Positions 1 to 15,165 of a stretch of 64,000 nt of DNA are shown piece after piece; within the stretch, counting starts at the first letter, position 1; each line of letters starts with the position of its first letter. A program made the position numbers and the translations under genes. This stretch comes from Pithys albifrons albifrons (taxonomy: Eukaryota; Chordata; Aves; Passeriformes; Thamnophilidae), in contig NC_092464.1 in NCBI RefSeq assembly GCF_047495875.1, positions 21,856,865 to 21,920,864 on the forward strand, read 5' to 3'. A model generated the notes under the pieces. The model was not told the DNA's origin and ran no database searches. It was given only the letters and a program-made list of their open reading frames with translations.

Positions 1-1310
1 GCAGATGAGATCTTACCAAGGCCTTATAAAAGGCATTCACATTTCTTTCTCTCTTAAAAACATTTCACCTGATATATCCTAAGTGTTTACTTCTCACAGT
101 CCTGCATCCAACCTCTCAGTTATACTTTGACTGACTAAGATTGTGTCTACAATGCTTAGAGCACCTTCTACAGGCTACAGCAGAGGTCACAGTGACAAAT
201 TATGCCAAATGACTCATGCCCACACTGCTTGGGACATGAAATCTTTTCTAGCAAGCACCATCCATGTCTAGATTGTGCTGCACTTGATCTGAGTCCCCTG
301 TGGTATCTGAATGATACTTCTGTGGTCCTAAGAATTAATAATGATTCTCTTGTCACTTTCCAGTTAAGGTGCCAAAAATAAAAGGGAAACATTATCCCAG
401 AGTAATGTAAGACTGAGTAAACTGTTTGGACATGGGTGATATATGACAGGTACTGGGTTTGCTTCAAGGGGTTTGGATGGCTACACAGCCAAACCACATA
501 GGTCTGAGCTCTCCCTTGCTGTACAGGAGAAGCAGTCTGTGGAGTGAACTACACCTTCTTACTAATAACACACTTGGATTTACCCTGGGAAGGAATTAAT
601 GGTGGGGTCCAAGACAGAGCTTTAGGATCCAACATACATGCAGTGCAGACGATGAGGAGAAGAGCCAGAAATGAGCTGAGAATTTCCATCATGTCACCAG
701 TGCATGCATATATTCTCTTTTTCTCTGTTACTTCCAAAAGATGGTGACCCCTTGCTTGACAGAAAATGTTGCTATTGCTCTCCATTGACCAGCTTGATGG
801 AAATTGCTTTCACATTTTCTTTATATTTAATAAAATAAATTACACCACTTTGATTGTTTTCTGTAGCCATTTCACTCTTAAAATCTCCACTGTTCCTCTA
901 CATGAATATAAACCATCAACTTGTATTTATTCAATTATTGTTTACTGAAGAAATCACACTGTTCTTTACAGATATAGCATTAAACAAAACAGCACCAGTG
1001 AACAATGAAACTCCTCCATCATGCAATTATTAGAAAATTCCATGGTATAATTTATCCCTGTTTCAAATACATGTCTCAGCCAACTCCTAAACATAGTTTA
1101 GGAAAAGCTGGCAGAGTCTCAGTCAACAGCATGCATAGAGGCAACCTATTTGAAGAATAAAAGCATTTAATAACATGGACATGGGCACGCCATGCTGTTG
1201 TCTTCTTCATCAGGAAACAACTCCAGGCCATCTGAATTTTCTGGTGTAGACTTGGCCCCCATCACTATTAATCTTGCCTAAAGATATTAATCTGGTATTA
1301 TTGGAGCCTC

Positions 1311-1344
1311 TTAAATGCATTTAAATCTGAATTTAAATGCATTT
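1311..1344. repeat. Duplicated TTAAATGCATTT motif
   Basis: The 12-base word TTAAATGCATTT occurs at 1311-1322 and again at 1333-1344. Each copy contains the palindrome AAATGCATTT. The 22-base spacing is about two helical turns. This could be chance in AT-rich DNA or a paired homeodomain/POU-type site; the sequence alone does not decide. Confidence 0.4.
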
Positions 1345-4300
1345 CTTTAATGTATGCAATGGTTTGCCATTTTGTCAGATCTTTCAGAAGTAAAACTTTC
1401 AATTAGAGTCTTCTAACCTTGTTTGAATAAACCGAAATCTACTTGTGAACATCACAGCTTACTTTATCTCTGTGATGAACAGAACCAGTCTCTGCCTTCA
1501 AACACCTCTAAGCTTTTGGCATTTTGCCCAGCTTTGCTACTGGCATGGAAAACCTGATATTTTAGTATTGTGAGGCTTTTTACTGTAACTCTAAACCCAT
1601 CAAATTTCTGGAAGATATTTTCTGTGCATACGAAAGTGGAACTATAAAAAGAACATAAACCTGCAAAGGTGGTCAGAAATTGTGATCATACAGAGTTTGT
1701 GCAGACTTTCAGAGGAAAATTCTTATCAATAAGAACACCGCAGCTCCAGCCATTATCCCACAGAGACACACACATCTGCATTGCTTCCTTGCACACATCA
1801 CCAACTCCAGCAGGACTGCACACATACAGAGCTCCGCAGGATCAGGAACTGCCTGTTTCAGACTCTTCCATGACCCTGACTGGCTCCTCTGGGTTCTCAG
1901 TAATTAATAAGTGATCGTCATAATGCATTATCCATAAAAACCCCTCTTTTATATGGATATTCCGTCATTCTCCCAAGTAACATACATGTTGAATTCTTAC
2001 TAAATGCTTTGTTCTAGGTGACTGTTTTATACTTAACTTGGGCTGTGTCTGTGCCCTTGCTTTTTCAGCTGCTCTCACCAATGCTAAGGAAATGCCTGGG
2101 CTGATTTTGTTAGCATTTTTATAGTACTGGGAGCAAAGAGGGAGGGGATAATGAAAAGGAAAAGGATCATTTATCAAGACAGAATTAAAAGCAAGACTTT
2201 AACAAAAATATATTTGGGTTAAGATTTTAAATGGCATTTGCCTGAATTGTCTGGGAACCAATTTCCATCCACTCTATCCTCCTGTGGCCAGAAGGCTTAT
2301 GCAATGCATTTTACACTGTGACTTTCCCCATATTATGAGAGGGGAGTTATTTCAGATTCTACTGTGCTTCCAGAGTTTCAAAGCTGAGTCGTAACCTTTC
2401 AATCCCCTTATTAATACTCATGTCATGGCTCCTATTGAGAAAGAGGTTTAGTGTCACTGTCCTCAATCAGTGTCCTTTCATTCACTTTCATTAAAGAACC
2501 ATGTTTTCCTGACAAAGGATAACAAATGGACACTGTGGGTCCCTAATGTGCTTTTTGACTACAGAGCCTGTACCATTTCTCTGAAGCAATGGCAATTATT
2601 TGTCATTTTAATATGACTTGGCAAGGAGATCCAAAAACATATGACCATTATTCATCAATATGTATATCTTGTGCTTGCATTAATATTAGAATATCATTAT
2701 TATTACCCTGACATTGTATGAGCTAGACAAAATTACATCATGTAAAAAATGTATTAAACTATGTTCAGCTATATCCATGCAGCAAGGCAAAAGCAATTTA
2801 AAGACCTGTAGCAGCTTGTGTTGAATGCAGCAATTCATTCTGATTAGCAGTAAAGTCCTTTTACCTGTGTATTTATGAAATATATTTCAGTATTGCTCCA
2901 CTGTTAATTGAAAACTGTGTAGTTCTGTGTTACTGTTGCTACCACACATACACAATGATCACATAAATTTTCTTTGTTCTTAAAATCTCTTGATATTTAA
3001 TACTCCTGACATTCTTGGTAAATAGTGAAAAAAACAAAACAATTTCTGTTAATTTTGGGGTATGACATAGCCATGTTTTTCCCATTTCTTCTTTTTTGTT
3101 GCTACTGTTTTAGTTCAAGCTATTGCACATTTTAATAAACTGAGTTTGTATATGATACTTGAGTCCAGTGTTAAGTTCATTATCATAGTTTTCTATATAG
3201 GAATACAAGAGTTGTGCTTATGTCCGTGCCTGTTGGTTTTAGATCCAAAGTCATTGGTTAAAGCCAGAGAGACACTCCTGTTGTTTCTTGGGTTTGTGGA
3301 ACATGGAATTAAAAGTGGATGAAGAAAATATCCTAATAATATTTAATATTTTTCATCTCATTCTCCTCCACCTGATAAATAACACTGAGCTGTGAAAAAA
3401 TGTGAGGTAGAAAAGTCTTAGAATAAAAGCTCTGTAATAAATGCAAGGGCTGTTCTATCCAAGCAGGCTATTCAGGTGATTTCTTTCAAGAGAGTGTGGC
3501 TTGAGGGAGAAGAACCCCATATCAAAATACTTGAGTAGCTATGTTTTCCCAGGTGACATATTTATTTTTGCATGACACTAACAAAGCTTAAAAGGATACA
3601 GTCCCTTTCACTTAGCAATGAAGCAAGTTCAGGCATTTAAGGACACTTTCGTGGTGAATTGTTGGAAAATACAATTCATAATTAAACAGAAATGGCAAAA
3701 TTATGAGAGGTGATGGCAAAGGAAAGTGGCTTCAAAATGCTCAAAATTTAAAAGAACTCACAGTTTGCATTACAAAGCCAGAACCCAACATGACATAGCA
3801 ATTAGTTTAATAGCTAATGAATGTATAAACTTGATTTTTCACCTATTCCCCTCTCAATTGGAGTAAGTTACAATGAGAATGATACTCTACTTACACACTT
3901 AAATGTGTGAGACTTTTTCAGGTCACCTAACCCCAAGTGTCTTGGTCCGTTCATTCCATAGGTCTACGCTAATATCCACTAGAATCTCCTAATACATGGG
4001 GCTCCTATATTTGTTTATTCTCCTTATCTTCCACTTAAAAACAAAAGCTACCTTATTCTACATCTTTTACATAATTTTTCCTTTTTTTTTCCATTTTCAC
4101 CCACTATAGCGGTCTATCAATTTTGTATCAGATATTTCTGTTAAAATTAGGTTATTCTAAAGCATTTAAACACATCACACCACCATGTACCTTACTGTGC
4201 ACTGAGTACTTAGATTGATATCCATTCTAGGAAGGGCTGCTTTTCAGTCACTTGAGTATTCTTAGTAGGCAGAAAAAGCCAGTTGTAAGATGTCACTGAA

Positions 4301-7300
4301 CTCCTTAACGGAACAACTTAATGAGAAGGAATAGTTGCATCAACTTAGGAGCAAGCATGTATGACAGCCAAACAAAGGCACATCAATTATGCAGGTAGAG
4401 GGATTTTTGCAGAACACCATTTTGTGCAATTCGCAGACACAAAGAGAAAGAATCAATAAATCAACAATATGCACTGAACAGCACTGGGATTATAGCCCTA
4501 AAGAAGTGCAGCAAGAGTTATGCTGAGTGCAATCTGAAAGGAGCTTATAATTTCATTCATTTTGAGCCCTCTTTGAGAAAAGAAAGGATGATATCAAGAC
4601 ATCTGACTCCCTTAACAACTTCTCCTAGAAGAAATATCTCATTGGCCAATTGCTCCAGTCAAAACAGATACAGGAATATTCTTTCCAGTTCTGTTCATAC
4701 ACCTTCTTCACTTACGTGGTGAGCGAGCCATTTGGCTAGAAGGAGATAAGTAGGTATGGTCAGACCAAAAGCAAAAGCAAGATGAGGAGCAGAAGGAGGA
4801 GCAAAGATGTCAGCATCATAACAACCACACAATGCAGTGAAGAACATGCAAGGAGATGACACGACGCCTGAGCTCCACAGACACAGTTCTTAACTGAGCC
4901 TTTTTAAGGCTTTCAGAGGCTCCTAACTCTATTGTTAAACAAAGCACTTGACTACATCTAGTTTTAGGGGTTTTTCTGGTAGCTTATGTCATGGTCCTCT
5001 GTGTCCTAGGTTACAGTTACTAGGTAGTCATGGAAAGAAGGGAAGAAGAACTTAACTATGTTTACATTAACAGTTTTTAACCATTTCTGCGCTGGAATAT
5101 GCAAGTTACAGGAGGGACTATATGTAGAACTATTTTTTTCACACAGCTTCTTCTTAAATAGAAACAGTGTATATTGCACTGCTTGTAGCTCCACAGTGAC
5201 ATACTTATGAACAAACAGAAAAAAAATTCTCCTAATATGATTTTTTTCTATTGAATCAGTTCTATAAATGTAAAGCAACACCAGCAACAACACAAGCTGA
5301 GCTCTACCAATGGCTTGCATGATATAAGATTAAGGGGGTTGAACACATTTTACATTTGTAAGATCAAGATAGTCAATGTATAAAAATCAAGATAGTGCTC
5401 TTAAAAATGAAACATCACAGTTGCATGATGTTTCCAAGAAAAAAAGCTTTCAATAAAACATATTTACATCTCACTGACCCATACTCAAAAGTAGCCTCAT
5501 AAACATTTTGCAGTTAAGCAACCTAAAGCTACTTGAAAAAGAAACTGTCAATAATTTCTAAAACAGAGCATAAAAAGGTGTCCTTTTGATCCTTGTGAGT
5601 ATACTTTATTTGTCCTTGAAAAAATATATCCAATGTACCTTTCAAAATGATTTATTATGTGTTATTGTTACAGTGTTCAATATTGTTCAATACTGAACTA
5701 CTGTACTGATTACCACTCTCCCAGTCTGCTTTAGTTCTATCATGTGCTTTTATTTACTACCTGAGGCAAAAACATTTTAATTGGTTTAGGGAAGCTTGGA
5801 CTCTCTTTTATCAATGACACATTTCATCAAAATAGAACAAAGCCAGCAACTGTATATACTCTCCCAGTGCTGCAAAAGAATGCGTTTGTTTGAGGGTTTA
5901 AGTTTGAAAATGGATCTTTGCAGTGTAAACTACTTAATCACCCAAAGAGCAATAGCATAGCATCTTGATTTTGTTCTTCTTCCTCTTTTCTTTTTTAATA
6001 GTAAAAAGATTTATAAACAGATTGCATTAACTTTCTATATCTTAACTTTATTCTAGACCTTTACATTCAGCAAATTGGCAAAAAATATGTACTGTGTATC
6101 TACCAAAGGTCTAGACTATACCATTACATCATTTACAGTACTGCAAATGAGTGACAGAACTAAATTAGGCACCAACATCTGATTTATGAAGTTTCTGTTA
6201 AAATAATCTTCCCACAAAACAGAGAATTATATTCATCTTTGAAATAAGTTTCATTGTCTGCAGTGATTAGGAAAAAAAGACCTAATTTTTCTAAATTAAA
6301 AATGCACTTTTTAAGCTGGCACAAAGCTGAAGGTCTGGCACTAGCATTTGTGACAAATTTCATACTAACAGAAATTTGGACAGGTATTGAACATGACTTT
6401 TATGATGGACTTGGAATTCAAGATCAAAATATTTCCAACACCATCCTAAGAAAGACTTTTATATATCATTTATTGAGAAAAAGGACACAGACCATCTTCT
6501 GTCTAGGGAACTACTACTGGTATTTTGTGTGATTGTCACAAAAAGTGAATACATAATTTTAAATAACTTTCCCTGTGAAAAGTGTTTTGCTTTGGTTCTT
6601 GTTCACTCTATAATACAGTTTTGTTGACAAGTCATAAGTAACTACAAAAAAATGACAGCCCTTCATAACCATTTGCTGAAAATCCATCCAAATTTGAGCC
6701 TCTTTAGCCTTAAGGTTCTGATTGGATAAGTTGACATTATTTCTTTACCATGCATCATTATATATAAGATGATAATATATTTTTCATGCTTATTAAAACC
6801 TTATGGGTAAAAGTATTAGTAAGGTGTTTATTGAAAATACTTGTAAAATGTATTTTCAATTTTACTTTAAAAATACTCCAAAAACATATTGCAGGAGACA
6901 ATGCTTACAGACAATAACAAATTTTTGTACTGAATCCTGATTCTGTTCAATAATCTAAAATACTAATTTTGACATATCAAAACTTAGAGTCAAGAAGGGA
7001 AATCAAATACCGCAGACCGTGACTATTAAGAAGCTCAAAGACAGCAACAGACACAGCTATAGCAGGATCTATATGCGAACAGCAAGATTGCTATAACATT
7101 TGGTAATATGGGAAACATTTGACACATTATTATTTCAAGCCTTCACTTGCACAAACCCAGTTCAAAGGAGTGCACTGTAAAATTACACTCTGGTTTCCCA
7201 TAAGGCCTGGTTGATCTTATATAAAACAACATGTGGAAACTAAACTAGGTCCCATGATTTACAATATTCTTTCCATGTTATTTATTACACTGAATTACTT

Positions 7301-8073
7301 TAGATATAACTGTATGTATTTAATATTAATCTCTGGATTGTTTTGAGTTACAATATTATTTCTTAAATTCTATTCCATTTCTTTTCTTTTCTTTATGGGG
7401 TGCAATAAATCCTTATTGTTTCCCTTTCTTCATTTTACAGGGTAAAAACTGTTCTTAACGCCTGATATTATGGGTATAAAACTGGAAGTTGATGGAGTTT
7501 ACTGTTATGAATTATACAACTTCACACAGAACTGTCTGTGTATTTAATCCCAGAGACTATAATGTCTCTACCATTTATTTCTGAATAAAATTATTAGATA
7601 CCATAAATAAATATATAACTTTGGCAGAGAGGGAGACCATTACAAGAGAGAAAACCAAGAAAGGATAGAAACAAATCCATTACCATGTGCAACAGTCGTC
7701 TTATCTGAAATAAGACTTTAAAGTTGAGTATACATTGCACACTGGTTTTGTCTTGGTGCTTTTCCTCTCTGGAGCACTAGCCTGAGAGAACAAAGATGAT
7801 CCCATAACTACTACCCGCATACAAACGTTTCTGTTTTAAGCTTTCAAATACTGGACTGCCAGTGGGGAAAAGCCTGTTAATTTTTAGCTAGTAATGGAGT
7901 GGGAAGGCACCAAGAGACTTCAAATCAAGGAGGAAACTGTTAAGCTGTTAATCAAAGCACTCGATATACAACTTATCCTATCTCTGGATGTAGTTGCTGA
8001 ATGAAGAGAGCTTAGCTTCAGTGAAATGACTTCACCTCTACACTGAAGATGAGACTTCAAAAAATACTAGTAA

Positions 8074-8093
8074 ATCATCATCATCATCATCAT
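8074..8093. repeat. (ATC)n microsatellite
   Basis: Perfect trinucleotide repeat of about six to seven ATC units in otherwise unremarkable intergenic sequence. It is a simple sequence repeat with no visible link to a gene. Confidence 0.85.
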
Positions 8094-8589
8094 TGTCATC
8101 CTGGTCACAATTAGCCTGGGAATAAGAAGTTACAGAAAAAACTCAGAAGGGTAGGAGCAAAAAGTCTAGGTTTCAGGTGGATCACCATCACTTTGTGAAA
8201 CAGGTACATGATGTGATTATCTACAACACGAAAGTGAATGCAATTACTAGAAAGCTCTTACGAGAGAAGTTATCAAATAAAAAATAAAAATTAGATAGAG
8301 AAGATTAAATACATATAATACTGTTCATGCACTTCTAAGACTCAAGTAACACACTATACAGATGAAAATTTACAATTCATTTCTTCTTCTTCAATTTTAA
8401 TGGTTTCATTTTTATAATGTCCTCTGCAAAACAAAACTCCATTGACCTGTACCTTCTACTTCAAAAATAGGAATAAAGAGAGACAGATCTCTCTTACTGG
8501 CATCAGTCCACATGTATTCAATGACTACCATGTAATGAATCCTTTAGAATCAGGTCAGTTGGAAGGAAGAACTGAAAAACACACCAATG

Positions 8590-9530
8590 CCCTATCAGTG
8601 CAGGTCCATTTAGATCCATACACTGAGGCCAGTTGCTGGTCAAGTGTCAAGTATCTCCTTGGATGAAGATTCCACAGCTATACAGGCAACCTGTTGCAGC
8701 ATGCTCTCAGGGCAAAGGTTTCCCCCTTGCACTGGGGCAAGTTACCTATATTCTAACTTCTGGTCATAGCCTCTTGTCCTTTCACTGTGCTCCTCTGTAG
8801 AGAGTTTAGCTGTGTCTCCTCAACACTCTCCTGTGAGGCTCTGACACAGAGCAGTAAGATTCCACTACGGCATTAGCCTTCTCTTTTTAGGACAGAACAC
8901 ATCTCTCATTCTCTCCTTGTATATCACGTGCTACAGACCTCTAAACATCAAAATGGCTTTCTAATGCACTTTCTCCATTATGTTAATGTCTTTTCTGTGT
9001 TGAGGAGCCCAGAACTGGACACACCACTCTAGAGGCTTTCCTACAAGTGCCAGACAAGGGAAAGAGCCACCATTTCCCTGCAGCTGTTGTCTACACTCCT
9101 CCCAATGCAGCCCATGATGCAGCTGCCCTTTGCCAGAAGGACACACAGGTGACTGTGTGGAACTCACTGCCCACAAGGGCCTTGAAACCTTTCCTACAAA
9201 GCTACTTTCTAGCCAGCCAGTGCTGCACTGTCCTGTTGCAAGGGCTTTTTCCATGCTTCATGGAGGACTTTGGATTTGCATTTGGCAATATTCATGCGGT
9301 TCCTGACAGCCCATTTCTGGAGCCTGACAAAGTTTCTGAAGCAGCAGCCCTGCACTTCAGTATACTGAACACCCTTCCCAGTACATTTATATCCAGACTG
9401 ACAACGGATGCACTTGATCCAGTCATCCAAGTTGCTACTGAGAAGAAACATGATTGGCATCAATCCCTGAGTCAAGCCACTCATAACCATTTACCAGGGG
9501 AGCTTTGCATCAGTTTGGCTGTAAAAACAC
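8590..9530 (-). mobile_element. Old CR1 LINE fragment, antisense
   Basis: Read on the minus strand, this is the 3' portion of a chicken-repeat-1 (CR1) non-LTR retrotransposon. The clearest part is about 8985-9140, where the plus strand shows the hallmark antisense phrases GTTGAGGAGCCCAGAACTGG and GCAGCCCATGATGCAGCTG. Weaker similarity continues to about 9500 in the region that in other copies reads as a cell-lineage-like spacer before the 3' end. The copy is diverged and 5'-truncated and has no intact reverse transcriptase frame. The 184-codon open frame on the opposite strand is a by-product of the element. The left boundary is uncertain by about 50 bases. Confidence 0.8.
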
Positions 9531-12500
9531 TAGGTGCTCTGTTAAAGGCCGTACTAAATTTAAAGTATACAACATCCACTGCTCTACCCTTATTGGCTTA
9601 GCCACTCATCACAGAATAGAAAGCAGATGAACCTCCCAGGCTACATGGCACAGAAAATATACAGGTAACCTAAAGAAAGTTTATCACACATGAGAAGCAG
9701 CCAGAGTGCACAGGAAGCAGTTGCTCAGTAAACGTTTTGAACTGGTGTAAATTGCAAAATGAAAATAAAAATCTAGAAATCTGGGAAGCCATAACCAGAT
9801 CCTTGTTGGCCTTTCATTTCCTTCTGAAACTTTCTTAGGAAACTTCTCTGTTCCCAAGGGTGCTGCTCATTGCAAACACAATGCCTCCTGAATTTAAAAA
9901 AAAGGAGTCAGGATTTTAATTTGCTCTGTCAATATGGCAACTTCTCAAGCAAATGCAACACTAGAAGCTCAGAATTGCAAGATTCTGAGGGTATACATCC
10001 TCATCGCTTATTGCCTGAATTGAATGCATTTCTTCACTAAAATACATAAAGCTTGTTGAAAATTTCACCATGCTAAGCTGCATTTCTTTTCAATATCATA
10101 TGAAAAAGGGTTCCAAGCCAAAAATGTTTCTCTGTAGTCATGCAGTTCATCATAGGAGTAACTTACATTCACATCTGCTGATGCGCTCGAGTTTTGTCAC
10201 TGCTCCAGAATGAAGCTATCACAGAAAGAGGAGAGGAAGGCTGCACTAGGACTTCTCTGTACATATGTGATACTGCTGAAAGTATACTAATGCTAAGTGC
10301 TTATGAAGATTTTTAAAACAAAAAGATTAGTGAGGTAATAGGAGAGACAAATGGAGTTTGAAACTCATCCATACGCACTTCAAGCAATGCTAAGTTTTGT
10401 AAAATACTATACAAGGACGTACCATATGTCAAATTGCAGAACAGGGTCTGACACTACCAGTTCCATACAATTTAATAACAAGCATTTAAACTTCAACCAT
10501 TTCTAGTGACTCAAATGACAGGATGTTTGAATATCAGACTGTCTCCTCTGTTTTCCACAGCCAGCCATCTTAGGATGAAAACTGCCATAATACTTTAGAT
10601 TTATCTGCTGATTATTTTTTCTTAACAGCAGTGGTAGCAGCAGTCCCACTGTTGTGCTGAATGAGAAGTTTTCTTTTTAGCCTTAAATTTCAGGAGTTCA
10701 TATATTGTTTCTAAGAACATGTAATACATAAAGCTACCTAGTTTATTTCAAAGAAGCAGAAGGGAAACAAGAAGAGAAAAAAAACCCTCCTCTTAATAGG
10801 CTCAAGCCTTTCTGGAATTGAAAGTTTCACAAAACCCAAAGAAAACTGAATTCGTACATAACAGGAAAACTTGTTTATTTCCATCAAATGGCAAAATTTC
10901 AAAAAATCCCTTTCCAATACTTGCAGTTATGATCCATAAAAACCATGAATCATTCCAAGTATTTTATTTCAGGAATAGATGGTTTTAACTAACACAGGAA
11001 TGTAGTGTTGAGGAAATGCTCCTATTCATCTGCAGAGTTTTTAACTGAGAGAGTAATGTGGTATTGAGGATATGTTCCTAATTAATCTAGACAGTTCTAG
11101 ATCACAATTATCTCTTGAAGCTTTTATGTCTATCACTTGCTACCTAGAATGACAGGAAAGAGGTTATTATATTTTACTAGTCTTTATTATTCTGTTTTTT
11201 AAAAAAAGTAAGTGCATGGAAAGAAAACAAAAATATCAGCATAATTTTGATTGTGGAGAAATTTAAAAGGAAAAAAAATCCAAACCCAACTCTAAAACAG
11301 TTTATATGTTCAAGAATAAAAGTTGTCAGTAAATTGCCAATGGTTTGTAAAACAGAGAGAAGTCATGGTTGTTGTGGGAAACTGTAAATTTGAATCCTTC
11401 ACTTTGCGTGTTCCAAAGCAGATGTTCAGCTGCCATAAATCAGCAAAACTCCCTGACCCCTAATTTCTTAACCACAGGAATGAGCCAAGGATTTTTTTTC
11501 ACTGAATTTAGTTAAACTAAGTAGCAGTATTCTAGCTATTCTAAGAACTACAACACCCTCTATTGGGCAAAGAATTTTCATTCAAATATGGTAAACCAGT
11601 TAATTTCAATGATCCGAGTGACTGGTTGGATTCTTCCAAAGGCCAAGCTTGAGTGCATGAGGCACTCATATACAACCTATATAAATAAGCTATATATAAG
11701 TATAATGATTTATAAAATCCTATGATTTATTTTGGTGTCATGATAACATTCCATAAAAAGGAAGTAGGAATTCATCTTCTGATTAAAAAAAAGACCCATC
11801 TCTATATCTCCCTTTCTCTGAGGTTTCTCATTTGGTGGGTGCTTTTCTCAGTACTGCTCAGCATCTCCTCTGAACAAATCATTGTTTCCAACATGGTTGC
11901 TCCCTTTGAATTTGATCCTTGCATTCTTACTTACGCATTCGTAAAATGTCACAAGTATGCGATACTTTTGCAGATTACATTGCAGACACAGACGTGTCAT
12001 AGGCCTAAGGAGCACACAGACTCTTGCAGAAAGGGTATCAATAAGTAGATGGGATTTTCAGCTACCTCCGTGAAAAGAGATGAAATAATGAATTTTCATC
12101 ACAGATCTGAAGGACATAATGTCATATAGGAAGAAACAGATCATGGCAAGAATAAAAAAGCAGTAACATTTAGATTAATACTTAGGAGACAAAACAAAGC
12201 TTAAAGACAGATAATTTAAAAAATACAAGTATCATTAAACATAAGTATTATGGATGAAAAGGATACGAGAACCAGTTTGACAGGCTTTTAGAAAAGAGTA
12301 GTTTGAAATAGAAAACCTGTAAGAATAAGAAAAAGAATTTAGCGAGCAAGACACTTAAATGGTTTTGGTTGTCACATTTAGAGAAGGAGTTTCCTGCCCC
12401 TCTAGTACTGACCACTTTCTGAGTTCTCCTTTCAGCAATCTGAACCACCTCTTCATTCTGCATTCTTCCAACACGTCACCTGCTTGGCAACAAAACTTCC

Positions 12501-15140
12501 CCAGTAAAACCAACTTTTTTTCAATCACTTCAAGACAAGAAGGCTAAATACTTAGTTGGTACTTTCTGCAGTAAGCCACTCCTTTTAGAAGATTGGAAAT
12601 TCCCTATTCAATTCTGACTAAATTATGCATATTTAATTCTTCTAACATTTCAATGCAATTAATATATTTCAATTCAGCTTTTTTGAAATCAAACAATTCG
12701 GTATTTTGCAGCAAATAACATTTTAGTTTGAAATGTAGTTCACATAACTAAAACTTAAGACTCTACATGTCTTTTATCTTTTCTTCTGTGCATTGTCACT
12801 GCTAGGTAAATCTGCAATTAACCAGAGGGTATTGACTGCATAGCAAGTTATTAGCCCGTTCATGTTGTACTGAGCTTGTCTGAGCCACTTCCAACTAATA
12901 ATGCCAGAGATACAGTATTAGTATCATGGTGTTAGAATTTGACATTCTTCATTTAATTATACTCTTAATAGACTTTTTCTTTCCAATTACAATGCCTTTT
13001 TTTTCATTTTTCTCCCAGAAAAAATTACTGTCCATAATTCAGAGGCATTTGCTGTGAGTCACACACTGAGTGACCATTTAATAACAGATAATAGATGTGT
13101 AAATTTACCTGTTTCAGTAAGATCATTTTATTTGAAAACAATAGAAAACCTCAGTATTCTGTGGGAGAGAAAAGACAACTCTTGTCTTTGAACAACGTGA
13201 AAATGCCATGGTAACTTGCAAAAAGTTGAGTGACTGTTTCTAAAATAGTCCATTTTCTGTCATGCTTTTTTTCCCCCCTGTACTTATGAATCTTCAATGG
13301 AATACAACAGTGAGTAGAATTGTTACGTTCTGATGTAGCTAGTACTATGAACACAGGGATATTCACTTATGGTGTTCCTGGAGTTCTTGCTCCAGCAGCT
13401 TACCTAAAACAAATCTATTGTCTTTACCATTTAGACACTATATTTATGTTATATACATGAGAAATAACTGCTTTTTACCTTGCTATATGGGCTATCACCG
13501 AGCATTGTGCTTCTCTAGAAATTCCTTGCCATTCCAAAAGGATGTCAATCCCAAACATTCACATGCACAGGACAATCACTCACTTGTTTAGTTTCATCGA
13601 CAGATTCTGAGGGCAAATATCTACCAAGAAATTGCACATTTTCTCTTTTCTATAATTTCAGTAGGAGTCAGTTACCTAAGAACTTTTGCAAATCCAGCAG
13701 TAATTCATCATTTCAAAAGAGAAAATGAGACATGTGAGAGCTTTCTGTTTCTTAGACTTGGACTCTTAACTTCTCAGAGAATTGGGTTGATACACAGGTC
13801 AAAATATAAGTTTTACTTTCTTCTCAAAATAAGGAGGCCTAAGGAGAGGTAAAGTGTCAGGACCATTGTATATTCTTTGACAACTGAAGAGTTTAATTTG
13901 TGTTCCCAGGTTTCCCTCCCTATCTTCCTGCTGGCAGAAAGAAACTTACTCTGCCCATTCTCTGGATCGGAGGGTCTTTTCCTCTGCCAGACAAAAAACC
14001 TTGCAGGGCTATCCCAATTCAGGACTGGGACACTGGACAGATGAGCATGACACCACGTCCTTGTCTTTTCCATATAGTGCCTCACTGTCTAACCTCAGCA
14101 AAAAACGGGTCAGCACACCACTTTGCCATCACTGCTACTACAATTAGCTTTTCCTCTTAACCAAGAACTAGTTGGAAGAATTGATGTCAACTCCAGTCCA
14201 GAAGTTACCTCTGCTGCAAGCGATGGAGTAATCAACATTTTGTAAGCTGGTGACATTCATTATTCCCCAGATACAAACCTGCAGGCAATTTTGAGTATAA
14301 CTTTTCATACTGAAATTTCTTCTCAGAGATGACCCTGAGAGCAAATAGGTACATAACACTTCAAGTTTCCTTATAAACAAAGTCCCTATACATTCACATC
14401 AGTTGGAAGTAAGTAGACAACTAAACACTTTTATGATTTGGTTCACCACAAGGTTTCAACTTCTTAATAACAATTTTTCTATACAGACCTGTTAGTTGGA
14501 TTTTTGTTTTGTTGGGGTAAGGGGGCAGAGAGAGAGGGTGAGGTAATTAAGAGATGGGAGCAAACAGAAAAGAGAACTGTAGAAAACTTGAATTTTAGGA
14601 ATTATTTCTACCTCCTCAGAACAATTTAGCAACACAACACTACTGTGATTTCCTTTGAAGCTATTCAGACTAAGTAGCCTTGCATTTATTAATGTTTTTC
14701 CTACCACTCATGCTAGTATTTTAAAAGACAAGTAAGGCAAAGCTATTTCAGTGTAGACAAATTTTACTGACATTTGCCTGGCAAAAAGGTACGTCAGTAA
14801 CTTGTCCTGCTGTCTGTCAACAGTTCGTAGCAGTAAAAAACCCATAAACTCTCAGTTAATCCAAACACTTTACTCATGAAGAGACTTAATCCTTAAAAAA
14901 TAAATTAATTAAACCAAAAGGGATTTCACACATATAGAGGATATACTTATGTTCTTTACCTTCTCCTTTTGTATAGTGCAGAACTCTTCCAAAATGTTAC
15001 ATACTGCAACCAACAGAATCGAGCTAATCTGAGTGAGTTTGGATTAGAGATTGGAAGGAAGAGCAGTAGCTGCTACATTTTCCTAAAACCCCAACCCCAC
15101 CCCACCAGTCTACAGAGGGAATTAATAGCATTTTACAAAA
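9531..15140. other. Intergenic DNA, nothing recognised
   Basis: AT-rich unique-looking sequence with no gene-like open frame, RNA gene or repeat that I can name. A slightly GC-richer patch around 13890-14110 carries short open frames on both strands but no recognisable protein. Confidence 0.5.
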
Positions 15141-15165
15141 ACACACACACACACACACACACACA
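15141..15165. repeat. (AC)n microsatellite
   Basis: Perfect run of about 12 AC dinucleotides followed by AGAGAA. This is a typical polymorphic dinucleotide repeat. Confidence 0.95.

Larger units (their letters stand above)
1..8589. other. Intergenic DNA upstream of MINDY3, no gene recognised
   Basis: AT-rich sequence with only short open frames that have no recognisable domain, no splice-site-bounded exon pattern and no CpG island. I recognise no transposable element here, although very old ones could be missed by eye. Small features are a duplicated 12-base motif near 1311-1344, a purine-rich patch around 4765-4805 and an ATC microsatellite at 8074-8093. In mammals the region upstream of MINDY3 is a long gene-poor interval towards PTER (from memory). 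An empty stretch here fits that arrangement. Confidence 0.6.

Noticed and set aside
168..497. 109-codon minus-strand gene at the left edge
   Set aside because: No homology, no promoter or splice context, and a composition expected for chance frames in this DNA.
9047..9601. 184-codon plus-strand protein gene
   Set aside because: Most of the frame reads the antisense strand of a CR1 element. It has no recognised domain, and its apparent start is a TTG.
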